Source of the DNA: Pseudomonadota bacterium | GTDB taxonomy: Bacteria > Pseudomonadota > Alphaproteobacteria > Rhizobiales > Beijerinckiaceae | Direction of reading: 5' to 3' | Length of the DNA: 59,002 bases | NCBI GenBank assembly: GCA_020161475.1 | Contig: JAIUNQ010000005.1 | Span: 1-59,002, forward strand | Part shown: piece after piece, positions 17,282-26,190 of the stretch | How the letters are laid out: every line of letters starts with the position of its first letter | Numbering within the stretch: position 1 is the first letter of the stretch | The notes under the pieces: model-generated | What the model was told of the DNA's origin: nothing | The model's input: the letters and a program-made list of their open reading frames with translations, nothing else | The model's database searches: none | Made by a program: the position numbers and the translations under genes

Positions 17282-18396
17282 CAGAACCTCAAGGTGAAGC
17301 GGCACAGCTCCCGCACGGTCAGGCCGAACGGGATCGTGAGATTGGTTTGCGCGACAGAAACACCCGCGCCGGCTTCGGATGCAGCGAGCCAGAGCTTGCC
17401 GGGAGAAACACCAGGAGAGAGAACAGGGTTGAACACAACGCTCACCCTCGCCGCCGTCGCACCGGCACCATCGCCGAACCCGGTGCGGGCCTGCACGACA
17501 ACGGCGGTCGGGTCATCGGGATACGCCTTCCAGCGATCAGCGCCGATCAGATATTCGCCGAGCACATCCCGGCGCGCAGGGTGGATGACCGCACGGCGAA
17601 AGCCGATGACCGAGCCGTCCGCCGCATCGAAGCGAATGTAAACGGCCTTTGCGGAAAGCGCGTTGGCGATCGTGTTGCGCCGCGAGATCGCCGCAGGAAT
17701 GCCCCACGGGAAATCCGCGCTTTCCCAACGGGAATCAGCATCAGCCCATAGCTCGCTTTCGGATACGGGCGGGATCCACGTCCCGAGCGCAGCGAGTTCG
17801 GGCTGGCCCAGCAATGCGTCACCGGACCATGCGCGACCGAAGGACCATTTCGCCTTCCCCGCCTCGATCCTGACACCGGAGTGCGAGGACAGCATGGTGC
17901 CCGAGGTCCGCGAAAAGGACGTGACAGCGGCCCGGACATCATACCCCCGGAACCCGCGATAGAACTTGCTGCGCAAGGGAGGGGACAGCGAAACGATACC
18001 GTCGATCCGGCGCAGATCCGGCAGGTCTGCATCGCGGATGCGGTCGAGCTCGATCTGGAATCTGTTCCATTTTCGCCGCCGCGGAGAATCCTCGTGCAGG
18101 GTCGCCGCATATCCAACCCATGAAAGGCCCATGGCGATAGCCGCCGGGGTGCCACGCACGCGCTGCCAGCGAAGACCTTGCGGCACAAGGTCATAAAGGT
18201 TCGGCAGATAGGAACTCAACTCACCGAGACCGTATTGCCAGACCAGAAACGGCATGAAATCAGGCGGGGTGTTCCGCCATGCGGCGGTGATGGTGTCGTA
18301 TTCCCCCGCAAGGCGGGAAAGGGGATCATTGGCCTCCGCCGAGGCCAGCATGATCGGCGTCGCATTCTGGGGCAGCAGGCGGGTATGGGTAGCCAT
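17281..18396 (-). CDS. Phage tail protein I (baseplate, P2 gpI-like)
   Basis: 371 residues from ATG at 18396, overlapping the gpJ stop as TGATG. The N-terminal part has LLPQNATPIMLASAEANDPL and LPFLVWQYG-type sequence (PFLVWQYGLGELSSYLPN), as in P2 gpI proteins that sit at the baseplate edge and help attach fibres. The C-terminal half is longer than P2 gpI (about 176 residues) and may be a fibre-docking extension. Order J-I-H is conserved. Confidence 0.85.
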   Translation of the reverse strand: MATHTRLLPQNATPIMLASAEANDPLSRLAGEYDTITAAWRNTPPDFMPFLVWQYGLGELSSYLPNLYDLVPQGLRWQRVRGTPAAIAMGLSWVGYAATLHEDSPRRRKWNRFQIELDRIRDADLPDLRRIDGIVSLSPPLRSKFYRGFRGYDVRAAVTSFSRTSGTMLSSHSGVRIEAGKAKWSFGRAWSGDALLGQPELAALGTWIPPVSESELWADADSRWESADFPWGIPAAISRRNTIANALSAKAVYIRFDAADGSVIGFRRAVIHPARRDVLGEYLIGADRWKAYPDDPTAVVVQARTGFGDGAGATAARVSVVFNPVLSPGVSPGKLWLAASEAGAGVSVAQTNLTIPFGLTVRELCRFTLRF

Positions 18397-19262
18397 CAGA
18401 AGTCCCGACCGCGAAGATTGAGGGTGACAGCGCCGATCCGAACCGCCGTGTAGGGCGCGACCACGATATCCGGGACCGGTGCGGTGATCACCGCACGCTG
18501 GACGCCCGCGACCATGATCCTGGAGACAAGCCACGCATCCGCGAGGTCGCGGCCAAGGCCGCCATCGGCGATCCATTGTCCCGGAAGATCGGCAGCAACG
18601 GTCGAGAGAATGGTTTCGGAGACGCCGGGCAGCAGCCAGACATCCGCCACGACATCGACCACCTGAACCACCGCTGAGGTAACGACAATCGTATCGTTGA
18701 CCATGCGTGCGTCATCGGCGCTCACCGCGTCCCGCACGATCTGGAGCAGGGACGCATCCGCGACGCCGTTGTTGTCAGCCGCGAAGACCGCGAACCGGAT
18801 CGTGGGATCGATTCCGACGGTATAGACCTCGACATCCGCGACCCGGAGCGAGGCCGCCATTGCAATACCCTTGTAACGGGCGCGGGTCCCGCCGGTCGAA
18901 CGGCCCTGAATGGCGAGAATCGTGCGGACCTTCAGGCGATCATCCTTCTCGCCGGCAAGACGCTCGACATCGTAGAAGGCTGCAAGGTGTTCGAGCGCAT
19001 CACCTGAAGCAAAATAGAGGTAGGCTTCGCGGGCAATGTCGTTGCCGCGAGCGCGCAGCACGATTTCCTCATAGGAGGATTCCTCAAGAAGGATCGCACC
19101 GGGGTCGCTTTCGAGATCGAGCGTGGCGTAGTCGATTCCCCTCGCGATGCAGAGATCGAGAAACTTCTGCTTTCTGGCGGCAAGGATTGCCTCATGGCTC
19201 AAGGTCTCGATGATTTCCGGCACGGGAAGCGCTGCGAGATCGCCCAAGGTGAAATCGGACAC
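18396..19262 (-). CDS. Baseplate J-like protein (P2 gpJ)
   Basis: 288 residues from GTG at 19262. I prefer this start because GGAGG lies seven bases upstream and the protein then begins MSDFTLGDLAALPVPEIIE, like other gpJ proteins; an ATG at 19283 lacks a ribosome binding site. The LESDPGAILLEESSYEE and GNDIAREAYLYFASGD stretches match the Baseplate_J family that forms the baseplate wedge ring. TGATG overlap with the next gene. Confidence 0.9.
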   Translation of the reverse strand: MSDFTLGDLAALPVPEIIETLSHEAILAARKQKFLDLCIARGIDYATLDLESDPGAILLEESSYEEIVLRARGNDIAREAYLYFASGDALEHLAAFYDVERLAGEKDDRLKVRTILAIQGRSTGGTRARYKGIAMAASLRVADVEVYTVGIDPTIRFAVFAADNNGVADASLLQIVRDAVSADDARMVNDTIVVTSAVVQVVDVVADVWLLPGVSETILSTVAADLPGQWIADGGLGRDLADAWLVSRIMVAGVQRAVITAPVPDIVVAPYTAVRIGAVTLNLRGRDF

Positions 19263-19322
19263 GAGAAAACCTCCATCCCGCAAAAGCAGGATCAGGCGGG
19301 CAGAAAGCCGCGCCGGATTGAA

Positions 19323-19580
19323 TCAGTCGAAAAGCCGGATCTTGCGCAGCAACGGCGCGGCGGGGGCGGGGAGATAGGGCAGAACCAGAAGCTGCCCTGC
19401 TTCCAGCACCGCTCCGCGACCGACGCCGCGGTTGAGCGCGACCACAGGGTCGAGCGTGTCGAACTCGCGGCCATAATGACGCCAGCACAGATGATCGATG
19501 ATTTCCCCGCCAACAGCCCGGTATTCAGCGGAACCGTCTCCCCGCCACGTCACGGGAAGCGGGTCGGGAGTCCGGCCCAT
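19323..19580 (-). CDS. Phage tail protein X
   Basis: 85 residues matching the P2 gpX style: GGEIIDHLCWRHYGRE, a short LysM-like segment, then LEAGQLLVLPYLP. Tail protein X is a small baseplate/tail-assembly protein. It lies just downstream of the late-control D gene, separated from gpJ by a gap of about 60 bp. Confidence 0.85.
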   Translation of the reverse strand: MGRTPDPLPVTWRGDGSAEYRAVGGEIIDHLCWRHYGREFDTLDPVVALNRGVGRGAVLEAGQLLVLPYLPAPAAPLLRKIRLFD

Positions 19581-19601
19581 GTCGATAACTCCCCACCTTG
19601 T

Positions 19602-20708
19602 TTATGGCGTTGCGCGGTTGTCGCGGGTGATGGCCTGCCCCTGTGCCTCGGCAATTCCCTGTGGCTTGGCAATCGAACTGCCGGACTTGCTGGTTGTCCC
19701 GGTGCCGGAGCTTTTCTTCGCAGCCTCATCCATGGCCTCGCATTGGAGTATGGTCTCATATCCGCCATCCGCCCATTTGTGCTCGACCTTGGTCGGGTTC
19801 CAGCGCCCGTTGACCTTCTCCTTCACGCCGGAAACCTTGACCGGCTCCTCTGCAGCGGCGGCCGGCTCACCCTCGATGGTGAAAGTCCAGGAAGCCGTGC
19901 CGCGCGCCAGATCGGAGAGTTTGCTCTCCGCTGCCTTTTTGGCCTCCGCTTCGTTCTTGAACGGCTCGCGGAACCGATAGGTGATCTCGCCCTCTCCGGC
20001 CTTCACATCAATGCGCTTGACCTTCTTGCGGTCAAAAACCGATGCTTCGGCCTGTCTGTGCTCCGGGCGCTTCTTGATCGAGCCACTGTATTTTTTAAGG
20101 TTGAGCCCTGGTGCGATAGCCAGATCAGGCAGGTCAGCGCCGCTGGCGGATTTGCCCGCGCCTTTTTTCGTCACCACCAGCCTGTTCTGCTTGATGGCGA
20201 CAAGCGCGCCATAGCGACCCAGGACCCGGTTGAGGAACCCGAGATCGCTTTCGGTGGATTGACCCTCGTATTCAACCGGGATCGAACCGATGTCATCCGC
20301 CACCCGCGCCGTCCAGCCGTTGCGCCCGGCGATCTTCTCCACAAGCTTGCGGACATCCGGTGTATCCGCCTTTCGGTGAGCCTCGTTCTTCTTTTCCTTG
20401 TTCGCCTTCTTCGCCGAGGCGGAGGTGCCGTTGATGGTGATCTTCTCGGGCCAGCCTTCAAGGTCGATGGTATCGACCTCGTATTCGCCCTGCACCATGG
20501 CACCCTCGCCAAGATAGCCACCGGTCACCTGAATGACCTCACCGGGCTCCGGCGCTTCCACGCTGTCTCCCGGCGCATCCAGTTCGATCGTGACCTTGTC
20601 GCTCTCCACCCCGCGCTCGTCAGTCACCGTGACCGAGATCAGCAACGGTCCCCAGACCGGAACGAGGTCGCGGCCGTTCCATGAGACGCTGACAAATGGA
20701 TCGCGCAT
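19602..20708 (-). CDS. Late control D family protein (baseplate hub, P2 gpD)
   Basis: 368 residues. The N-terminal beta-rich region (DKVTIELDAPGDSVEAPEPGEVIQV) and the middle LVEKIAGRNGWTAR, ESDLGFLNRVLGRYGAL belong to the GpD/gp27-like hub family that connects the tail tube to the spike. The name late control reflects the genetic history in P2; the known role is structural. A lysine-rich linker and a low-complexity Ser/Gly/Thr C-terminus follow. Confidence 0.9.
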   Translation of the reverse strand: MRDPFVSVSWNGRDLVPVWGPLLISVTVTDERGVESDKVTIELDAPGDSVEAPEPGEVIQVTGGYLGEGAMVQGEYEVDTIDLEGWPEKITINGTSASAKKANKEKKNEAHRKADTPDVRKLVEKIAGRNGWTARVADDIGSIPVEYEGQSTESDLGFLNRVLGRYGALVAIKQNRLVVTKKGAGKSASGADLPDLAIAPGLNLKKYSGSIKKRPEHRQAEASVFDRKKVKRIDVKAGEGEITYRFREPFKNEAEAKKAAESKLSDLARGTASWTFTIEGEPAAAAEEPVKVSGVKEKVNGRWNPTKVEHKWADGGYETILQCEAMDEAAKKSSGTGTTSKSGSSIAKPQGIAEAQGQAITRDNRATP

Positions 20709-20726
20709 CAGATCAGTTCTCCTTGC

Positions 20727-20829
20727 GCATTGGCTTCACGCGAACCGGCATCCACTTCGCTTGCAAATGCTCTAGCCAATTCAACGCATTTGCTTCACGC
20801 GAACCGGTGCCCACTTCGCTTGCAAATGC
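20727..20829. repeat. Two copies of a 44-bp REP-like palindrome
   Basis: Copies at 20727-20770 and 20786-20829 are nearly identical. Each has outer arms GCATTTGC/GCAAATGC and inner GCGAA/TTCGC around a CCGG core. They fill the space between tail gene U (stop at 20831) and the D gene (start 20708). Similar palindromes are dispersed between genes in many Rhizobiales genomes, which is general knowledge. Confidence 0.7.
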
Positions 20830-20830
20830 T

Positions 20831-21274
20831 TTATCCGAACAACCGGGCGATGGCTGCGGAGGCGGTGGCGGTGCGGCCGGGGCCATCGAACAGCAGTTCC
20901 ATCTCGACCGAGATTTTCTGGCCGATGCCATCCACGAAGATTTCCTCCTGGCTGTCCTCGATGGATTTCAGCGCCCAGCGCCCGAACATGTCGCCGACGC
21001 CGAGACGGTTGCCGACCAGCACCATCGAGGTGCCGATGGCGGCACGCACGCCGGCAAGCTGCGAGAGCCCTGTGTTGTTCGGCAGATGAAACGGAAAGAA
21101 CGTGGAGGTGACGGAAAGCGTCTCGGTCTCGAATCCCATCTTGTGCAGCGACGGACGCGCACCGATGATCTTCTGCCCCTCGATCCGCGCCTCGAACTTG
21201 CGCTTGAGCTTTTCGTAGGAATAGCTCCCGATGGAGAAGCGGAACGGGCCATAGCCCATCAGCACCGTATTCAT
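20831..21274 (-). CDS. Phage tail protein U (P2 gpU)
   Basis: 147 residues typical of gpU: MGYGPFRFSIGSYSYEKLKRK, then GQEI-type sequence and RLGVGDMFGRWALKSIEDSQ. GpU forms part of the tail terminator/assembly complex. The start overlaps the tape-measure stop (ATGA). Confidence 0.9.
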   Translation of the reverse strand: MNTVLMGYGPFRFSIGSYSYEKLKRKFEARIEGQKIIGARPSLHKMGFETETLSVTSTFFPFHLPNNTGLSQLAGVRAAIGTSMVLVGNRLGVGDMFGRWALKSIEDSQEEIFVDGIGQKISVEMELLFDGPGRTATASAAIARLFG

Positions 21275-23583
21275 GAGAAGTCCCGATCCGTCTGGTTCGT
21301 CTCACGCGAGCGCGACAGGGATGCCGTTGCTCTTGCGATATCCGACCGCCCGCGCCCCGGCGACGACGCGGAGGGGACCGAGCTGCCGAGCGACGCGACG
21401 CTCTTGCGCGCGCTGCCCACAGCGCCGTTGATGCGCTCCAGCTTGCCAAGCACCTCATCGAGGGCCGCGCCCAGCTTCTGGACCGGCTCGCTGTTCACGT
21501 TGGGCGTTACGGTGGTGTTGAGACCGTCCAGCTTTTCCTTGGCCTCATCCGCCTTGGTGCCAACAGCCTCAATCGCGCCGAGGTTGGGTGCAGGCGCTAC
21601 CGGGACAGCATCCGTTGCCAGCATATGACGACCCTGAACCTTACCGAGCTGATCCTTCAATCCTTTGCGCTGGATTTCTGTCAGACCGGGATCGTTCAAC
21701 CGCCGGCTCAGCGAGCTCATCTCAGATTCAAGCGTCAGGGGCACAGCGGCCTTGTGCCCAAAGTCTGCCTTTCCCTTAACAAGGTTGGTGAGGCTGTCGA
21801 ACAATGCGCCGATCCCCTTGTAAGTGAACGAGCGGAGCCCGTCCGTTGCCTCACCGATCGCGACAGTGAAGGTTTCCACAGAACCCACCATCTTGGTGTA
21901 TTCGCCCTGCGCGCCTTGCTGCATCTTGTTGGCAACGGATTCGGCCCTGTTCTCGGGCGTGCTCCTGAACGTTTTCAGGTCCTCGAGAAACTGCTTGTAG
22001 TCGATCGTTTGCAGCCGCCCCCCATGCTCCTGACCGAGGAGAAACTTGCCAAGCGCGGGCGTGATGCCCTTTGAAAGGATGTCTATGATCAACTTCTCGA
22101 TGTTGATGCCGGATGCAGAAAGAACCGAGAAGTCATTGACCGTCTTGGCGATCCTCTCGGCATCCTGAGCGTTTGTCTTGCCGTTCTTTCCCTTTTTGGC
22201 GAATGAATCATTCAGGACAGAAGATACAGCCTCAACAAACGAGCCCTGATCACCTCGAATTTCAGGGTCATTGAAAATGCTTTCAAGCTTGCTCTTCTGC
22301 TTGTCATCGAGGCTGCGGCCGAAGCGTTGCTTCAGCATCTTGTCGAGCCCACCGACGGAAGGGTCCGCGCCGGGGTTGATGTAATCGGAAAAATTGAGCC
22401 CCATCGAGGCAAGGGCGGCCTGCCCCTTTTGGGTCGGTGCCGAGAGTTTCGACGCGATCGCCCGGCCGAACGTGCCGGTCATCGCACCTTCATAGCCGAC
22501 GCGACCGAGTTGCGCCGACAGGGCCATGGAGAACGCCTCGGAGATTCCGGCCACCCTGCCGGGCGCTGCACCGAATTTGGTGTCAGCGACAATATCGTGG
22601 TGCTTCTTGCCGGTTGATTTGGCATATTCAACCATCTGGTTGGAAGCGCGGCGGGCCGATTTTTCGGCCGCCTGCGGAGATGACAAGTCATATCCTCGTG
22701 ACGCCATCCAACCGACCATCGCCACAGACGCCTCTTCCATCGAGACCTGCATCGCCAGCGCGTAGTTCTTGGTGTGCTCGGTGATCGCGGCGATGGCGGC
22801 AGGAGACTGGAGATTCTTGGGCAGCTTCGCGCCGATATCCGTCTGCGCCTTCACGATATCCGCATTCGAGAATTTCGTGTCCTGGCCGATCTTGGCCGCC
22901 TGATCGAGCAACGGAGCCTGCTTTTTCTCATCCATGCCGAGAACGGCCTGCTGGTAGAGATAGGCCTGCTGGAAATCGTGGTGCTTGTCGACAACCGCAC
23001 CATGCGCACGGTAGGCACCATAGGCGATAGCAGCAGGGCCGAGATATTTGGCAGGGCCGGCAATGACGGACGGCATGCCGCCGCCGGGCGGCGCGACAGG
23101 CGGGATCTGCCCATGGGCGGCAGGCGGCATTCCCTGACGATGGGGCGGAGGAGAGACTTGCTTCCCCATGGTTTTCAGCGTGACACCATAGGATGCCATT
23201 TCCGCCTTGGCCGCCTTGATCGCCGCGGTCTGTTCACGGAAGGCCTCGGCCGCCCGGCTGACGCTGCGCTGCGCGCGTTCGTAATCACGCGAGAGAGCAG
23301 CCGACGGCTCTGACGCACTTTTCATCGCGCGGCCGAGACGCTGGACATCCGCTTCGGCGTTCCTGAATTGCAGCCGGGCGGCTTTGAAAGCCTCGAACTG
23401 CGTCTTGAAAGCGTCGATGGACCCGATTTTGCGGTTCAGGGCGTCAATATCCTTGCCGCCGCTCGTCACATAGGATTTCTGCGCTTTCGAAATTGCATTG
23501 ACCTTGTCCAGCACCCCCTGAAATGCGGCGGCTGTCTTGTCCTGCGCACTGAGGATCAGGCGCGATTCGACTATCTGGGCCAT
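21271..23583 (-). CDS. Tail tape measure protein
   Basis: 770 residues. A long helical N-terminus (about 1-150, coiled-coil) is followed by a hydrophobic stretch GPAAIAYGAYRAHGAV near 180 and a TP901-type domain with ADIVKAQTDIGAKLPKNLQSP. The C-terminal third is helical and proline/alanine-rich. The protein sets tail length during assembly and is ejected with DNA. It is the largest gene between the tube/chaperone genes and tail gene U, the normal place. Confidence 0.92.
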   Translation of the reverse strand: MAQIVESRLILSAQDKTAAAFQGVLDKVNAISKAQKSYVTSGGKDIDALNRKIGSIDAFKTQFEAFKAARLQFRNAEADVQRLGRAMKSASEPSAALSRDYERAQRSVSRAAEAFREQTAAIKAAKAEMASYGVTLKTMGKQVSPPPHRQGMPPAAHGQIPPVAPPGGGMPSVIAGPAKYLGPAAIAYGAYRAHGAVVDKHHDFQQAYLYQQAVLGMDEKKQAPLLDQAAKIGQDTKFSNADIVKAQTDIGAKLPKNLQSPAAIAAITEHTKNYALAMQVSMEEASVAMVGWMASRGYDLSSPQAAEKSARRASNQMVEYAKSTGKKHHDIVADTKFGAAPGRVAGISEAFSMALSAQLGRVGYEGAMTGTFGRAIASKLSAPTQKGQAALASMGLNFSDYINPGADPSVGGLDKMLKQRFGRSLDDKQKSKLESIFNDPEIRGDQGSFVEAVSSVLNDSFAKKGKNGKTNAQDAERIAKTVNDFSVLSASGINIEKLIIDILSKGITPALGKFLLGQEHGGRLQTIDYKQFLEDLKTFRSTPENRAESVANKMQQGAQGEYTKMVGSVETFTVAIGEATDGLRSFTYKGIGALFDSLTNLVKGKADFGHKAAVPLTLESEMSSLSRRLNDPGLTEIQRKGLKDQLGKVQGRHMLATDAVPVAPAPNLGAIEAVGTKADEAKEKLDGLNTTVTPNVNSEPVQKLGAALDEVLGKLERINGAVGSARKSVASLGSSVPSASSPGRGRSDIARATASLSRSRETNQTDRDFS

Positions 23584-23586
23584 GCC

Positions 23587-24044
23587 TCACCTTCGTTTCA
23601 GGATTCCGGTCTCGATCCCCTGTTCGAGCCAGAAATCAATTTCAGACGGCGTCATTTTCAACGCAGCCCGCGCATCAACACACCGCAGGATCAGGACGAG
23701 GAGCCGGAGTCGATTTTCCAGGCCCTCTCCCGGGCTTTGCCGAAAAAATCGAGCACAGCGTCCCGGATGCGCATGTAGTCCACAACGGAAGCCGTGCGGA
23801 GCAGAGCCATCGACAAAGGGGAACCGGTCTCTGTCTGCACAAGACGCTCGAGATACCCCCGGATCTTGTCATCGGATTCCACCGAGATCACCACGCCGGT
23901 TTCCGTGCGGGCAAGCAGGGACGGGTCGCCGCCCACGTCGATGATGTCCCCGGCGCGTGGCTCGCGCACCACAACCGCCGTGATCTTTCCCGAAGGAAGA
24001 TCGATCGGCTCTTCGAGTGTGATGGAAACGGTTTTCATGATCAC
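23587..24044 (-). CDS. Tail assembly chaperone frameshift product (E+E' type)
   Basis: A -1 frameshift on the slippery heptamer T-TTT-TTC (plus-strand 742-748 of block 23701, i.e. 23742-23748) joins the first 101 residues of the 23691-24044 frame to 51 residues of the -1 frame, ending at TGA 23587-23589. The extension ends TPSEIDFWLEQGIETG and KRR, like the GpE' tail proteins. P2, lambda G/GT and many other tailed phages make such a pair. The longer form would bind the tape measure, whose gene starts 4 bp further on. Confidence 0.8.
23691..24044 (-). CDS. Tail assembly chaperone, short form (P2 gpE / Mu gp41 type)
   Basis: 117 residues, resembling Phage_TAC_7: ITLEEPIDLPSGKITAVVVREP near the N-terminus and helical IRDAVLDFFGKARE near the end. 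The start is either GTG at 24044, overlapping the tube-protein stop, or ATG at 24038. This is the abundant zero-frame product; see the overlapping entry for the frameshifted product. Confidence 0.82.
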   Translation of the reverse strand: MIMKTVSITLEEPIDLPSGKITAVVVREPRAGDIIDVGGDPSLLARTETGVVISVESDDKIRGYLERLVQTETGSPLSMALLRTASVVDYMRIRDAVLDFFGKARERAWKIDSGSSS

Positions 24045-24547
24045 CGCCCCAGCGAATCATTCTGCGCCGCCAGGCGGTCAACGCGGTTGATGACGAGCTT
24101 GGGCGGGAAAAGACCGATCTCGTGGATGGGCTCGTTGCCGATCTCGTAGCGATAATAGCGCACGCCCTTGATGGTGTAGCCGAGACCCGCCTTGTCGCCC
24201 GACCAGCCATCCGGCGCGGGGGCCGCCAGCCGCCCCTCATAGATGATCACGTTGGAGCGGGAGGCCCCATCCATCTCGTCCACAAGGTGCGAGCGGAAGG
24301 TGAAGGTGGTGGTGGCGCCGGGCGGCAGCAGCAGCAGCTCCGCGAGGCGCGGATTGTGCGAGGCGAACTTCATCGTCGGCTCCAGATTGCCGATCTTGAT
24401 CATCGGCACCTGTGCGGCCATCACCGCGCCGCCGTAACTGTGATCGACATAGGTCTCATCGGGGAGCGCGCACTGCAGCTCCTCGACCTCAAGACCGAAA
24501 TCATAGCCGTTGGCCCACATGGTGTAGCCGCGCAAGATGTGACGCAT
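24041..24547 (-). CDS. Major tail tube protein (P2 FII)
   Basis: 168 residues with the FII pattern: MWANGYDFGLEVEELQ, then MAAQVPMIKIGNLEPTMKFA and a C-terminal YYRYEIGNEPIHEIG. The protein forms the inner tube inside the contractile sheath. It follows the sheath gene and precedes the tail assembly chaperone, the P2 order. Confidence 0.92.
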   Translation of the reverse strand: MRHILRGYTMWANGYDFGLEVEELQCALPDETYVDHSYGGAVMAAQVPMIKIGNLEPTMKFASHNPRLAELLLLPPGATTTFTFRSHLVDEMDGASRSNVIIYEGRLAAPAPDGWSGDKAGLGYTIKGVRYYRYEIGNEPIHEIGLFPPKLVINRVDRLAAQNDSLGR

Positions 24548-24602
24548 CGCGCCCTCCGGGTTCTCTTGAAGTGGTTCGGGATGGGGTCAGGGAGGCGACG
24601 GC

Positions 24603-26075
24603 TTACGCCGCCGCGAGCGCGGACTGCCGCGCGATCTCGCGGGCGGCCGAGGCCAGCACGGTGTCGTAGTAGCCGGTGTTGCGATTGAACACGAAAACGA
24701 TGTGCTCCATCGGGGCCGGGGCCTCGCCGTCATAGTGGATATAGACCAGACCGGCGGAGAGGCTTTCGGCGGTGTTCAGCGCCGGATCGAGCCAGACACG
24801 CCCGCCGAGCGTGGCACCGAGGGCAGTCCAGCGCCGCAACGCGCGGTTCACGGTCTCGGCGATATCGACCAGGTTCTGCTTGGCGAAGGGGCGGTCCTGG
24901 AACGCCTCGGTCGCCAGCTCCACGGATTCGATGATGACATCATGCGCGCGGCGCACCGACCAGAACACGCGGAGCGGGTCGGATTTGGCGACGCGGTTGC
25001 CGAACAGCTTCCAGCCGCCCTGCGGCGAGCGGACGATGGTCGAGACGTGATTGCTGTTGAGATACTGGCTTTCCACCGAGCGGTCGGAGAGCGAGTGTTC
25101 AACCGGGCGATGCGTGCCGACAACCCCTTCCAGCACATGGCTGGACGGCGAATACCAGAACCCCTCTTCGTAATCGATGCGGGCCTGAAGCCCGAGAACA
25201 CCGGCATCCGCCGGCATCGAGACAGGAACGCCACCCTTGGAAACCTTGATGAAGGGATCAAGGATCATCAGGCGATCCGTATCGAAATCGAGACGATACT
25301 GGATTGCAGCTTCCGGGGTCGTGTTCGGGCCGGAAACAACCGAGCAGGCGCGGTAGCGGTTGCAGAGCGCCGAGATTTCCGCCGCCACCGGGTTCGCGGT
25401 CTGCCCGCGCGTCGCTGCCGCCGTCGCCCCGGTGCCGCCGCCGCCGGAAAAGGAAACGGTCGGGTTGGCGGTATAGGCGAGGCCGGGATTGGTGATGATC
25501 ACCGCATCGACCTCGCCGCTGGCATTGATCATGGCAATCGCCGTCGCGCCGGCACCCGTCGCATCGCCGCCGGCCGGAGTGATCGTGACAGTCGGGGCGC
25601 TCGTGTAGCCTGTGCCCCCCTCCGTGACCGCGATGGTGGCGACACCATCCGCCGGACGGGTGGAGGTGAAGCCCGGCGCACCGATCAGCTTCGGGCGCTG
25701 ATTGAACTCCGGCGCGATACGGGACAGCGCGTGCAACCCGGTGCGGGCCGCGCGGGAGCCGAGAACGTTCTTCAGCGTCGCGGCGGCATTCACCCCCTCC
25801 TCGACCCGGTTGAAATAGACGGTCTGGCTCATGCGACCCGCCTGTTTCAGCACCAGATCCAGCGCATCGGGCAGGGTGCCGGTGGAGCCGAGACCCTGCG
25901 GAAAATCCTCGTAACCGCGCATGACGCGCGGCTGGTTCACCGGGAACAGCGTATTGTTGGCACCCGGCGCGGTGCCGGTGAGGAAGATGATGCCGGAATC
26001 GATCGTCGCGACATAGCGGGGATTGCCCGCGTCCTTTTCGAGCGTCTCGCGGCCGTGGAGAAAGATTTCGGTCAT
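24603..26075 (-). CDS. Contractile tail sheath protein (P2 FI)
   Basis: 490 residues. The N-terminal FLHGRETLEKDAGNPRY...GIIFLTGTAPG and the C-terminal VFNRNTGYYDTVLASAA match sheath proteins, as do the central SHVLEGVVGTHRPVEHSL and WKLFGNRVAKSDPLRVFWSVRR. Residues about 145-220 form an inserted glycine/threonine-rich beta domain with two similar GYTSAPTVTITPAGG / AYTANPTVSFSGGGG units, which P2 lacks. It would be exposed on the tail surface. Confidence 0.93.
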   Translation of the reverse strand: MTEIFLHGRETLEKDAGNPRYVATIDSGIIFLTGTAPGANNTLFPVNQPRVMRGYEDFPQGLGSTGTLPDALDLVLKQAGRMSQTVYFNRVEEGVNAAATLKNVLGSRAARTGLHALSRIAPEFNQRPKLIGAPGFTSTRPADGVATIAVTEGGTGYTSAPTVTITPAGGDATGAGATAIAMINASGEVDAVIITNPGLAYTANPTVSFSGGGGTGATAAATRGQTANPVAAEISALCNRYRACSVVSGPNTTPEAAIQYRLDFDTDRLMILDPFIKVSKGGVPVSMPADAGVLGLQARIDYEEGFWYSPSSHVLEGVVGTHRPVEHSLSDRSVESQYLNSNHVSTIVRSPQGGWKLFGNRVAKSDPLRVFWSVRRAHDVIIESVELATEAFQDRPFAKQNLVDIAETVNRALRRWTALGATLGGRVWLDPALNTAESLSAGLVYIHYDGEAPAPMEHIVFVFNRNTGYYDTVLASAAREIARQSALAAA

Positions 26076-26084
26076 GTCATGTCT

Positions 26085-26190
26085 CCGGGAAAACCCGCGA
26101 AGGGCGGGCGGTAAGGAAGGAGGTTCCGGTCAGTCCAGCCGGGAAAACCCGCGAAAAACGGGGGAAGAGAAGGAGGCGCCGGTCAACCCG
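26085..26190. repeat. Imperfect 54-bp tandem duplication
   Basis: CCGGGAAAACCCGCGAA starts at 26085 and again at 26139, and the following bases (through GGAAGGAGG/GAGAAGGAGG and CCGGTCA) are also similar. It fills the gap between the gp25-like and sheath genes. On the minus strand each unit has a short CCCG...CGGG stem. Confidence 0.6.

Noticed and set aside
14123-17641. 1172-residue open frame on the plus strand
   Set aside because: It is antisense to the DUF4815-type tail gene, Arg/His/Asp-rich as typical for shadows of GC-rich genes, has no recognisable domain and no ribosome binding site.
24702-26114. 470-residue open frame opposite the sheath gene
   Set aside because: Composition and lack of motifs mark it as a shadow; the sheath protein is clearly recognisable on the other strand.
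26085-26190. 54-bp duplication as an attachment or recombination site
   Set aside because: Copies are imperfect and next to each other inside the tail operon; no recombinase is nearby. Kept only as a repeat.
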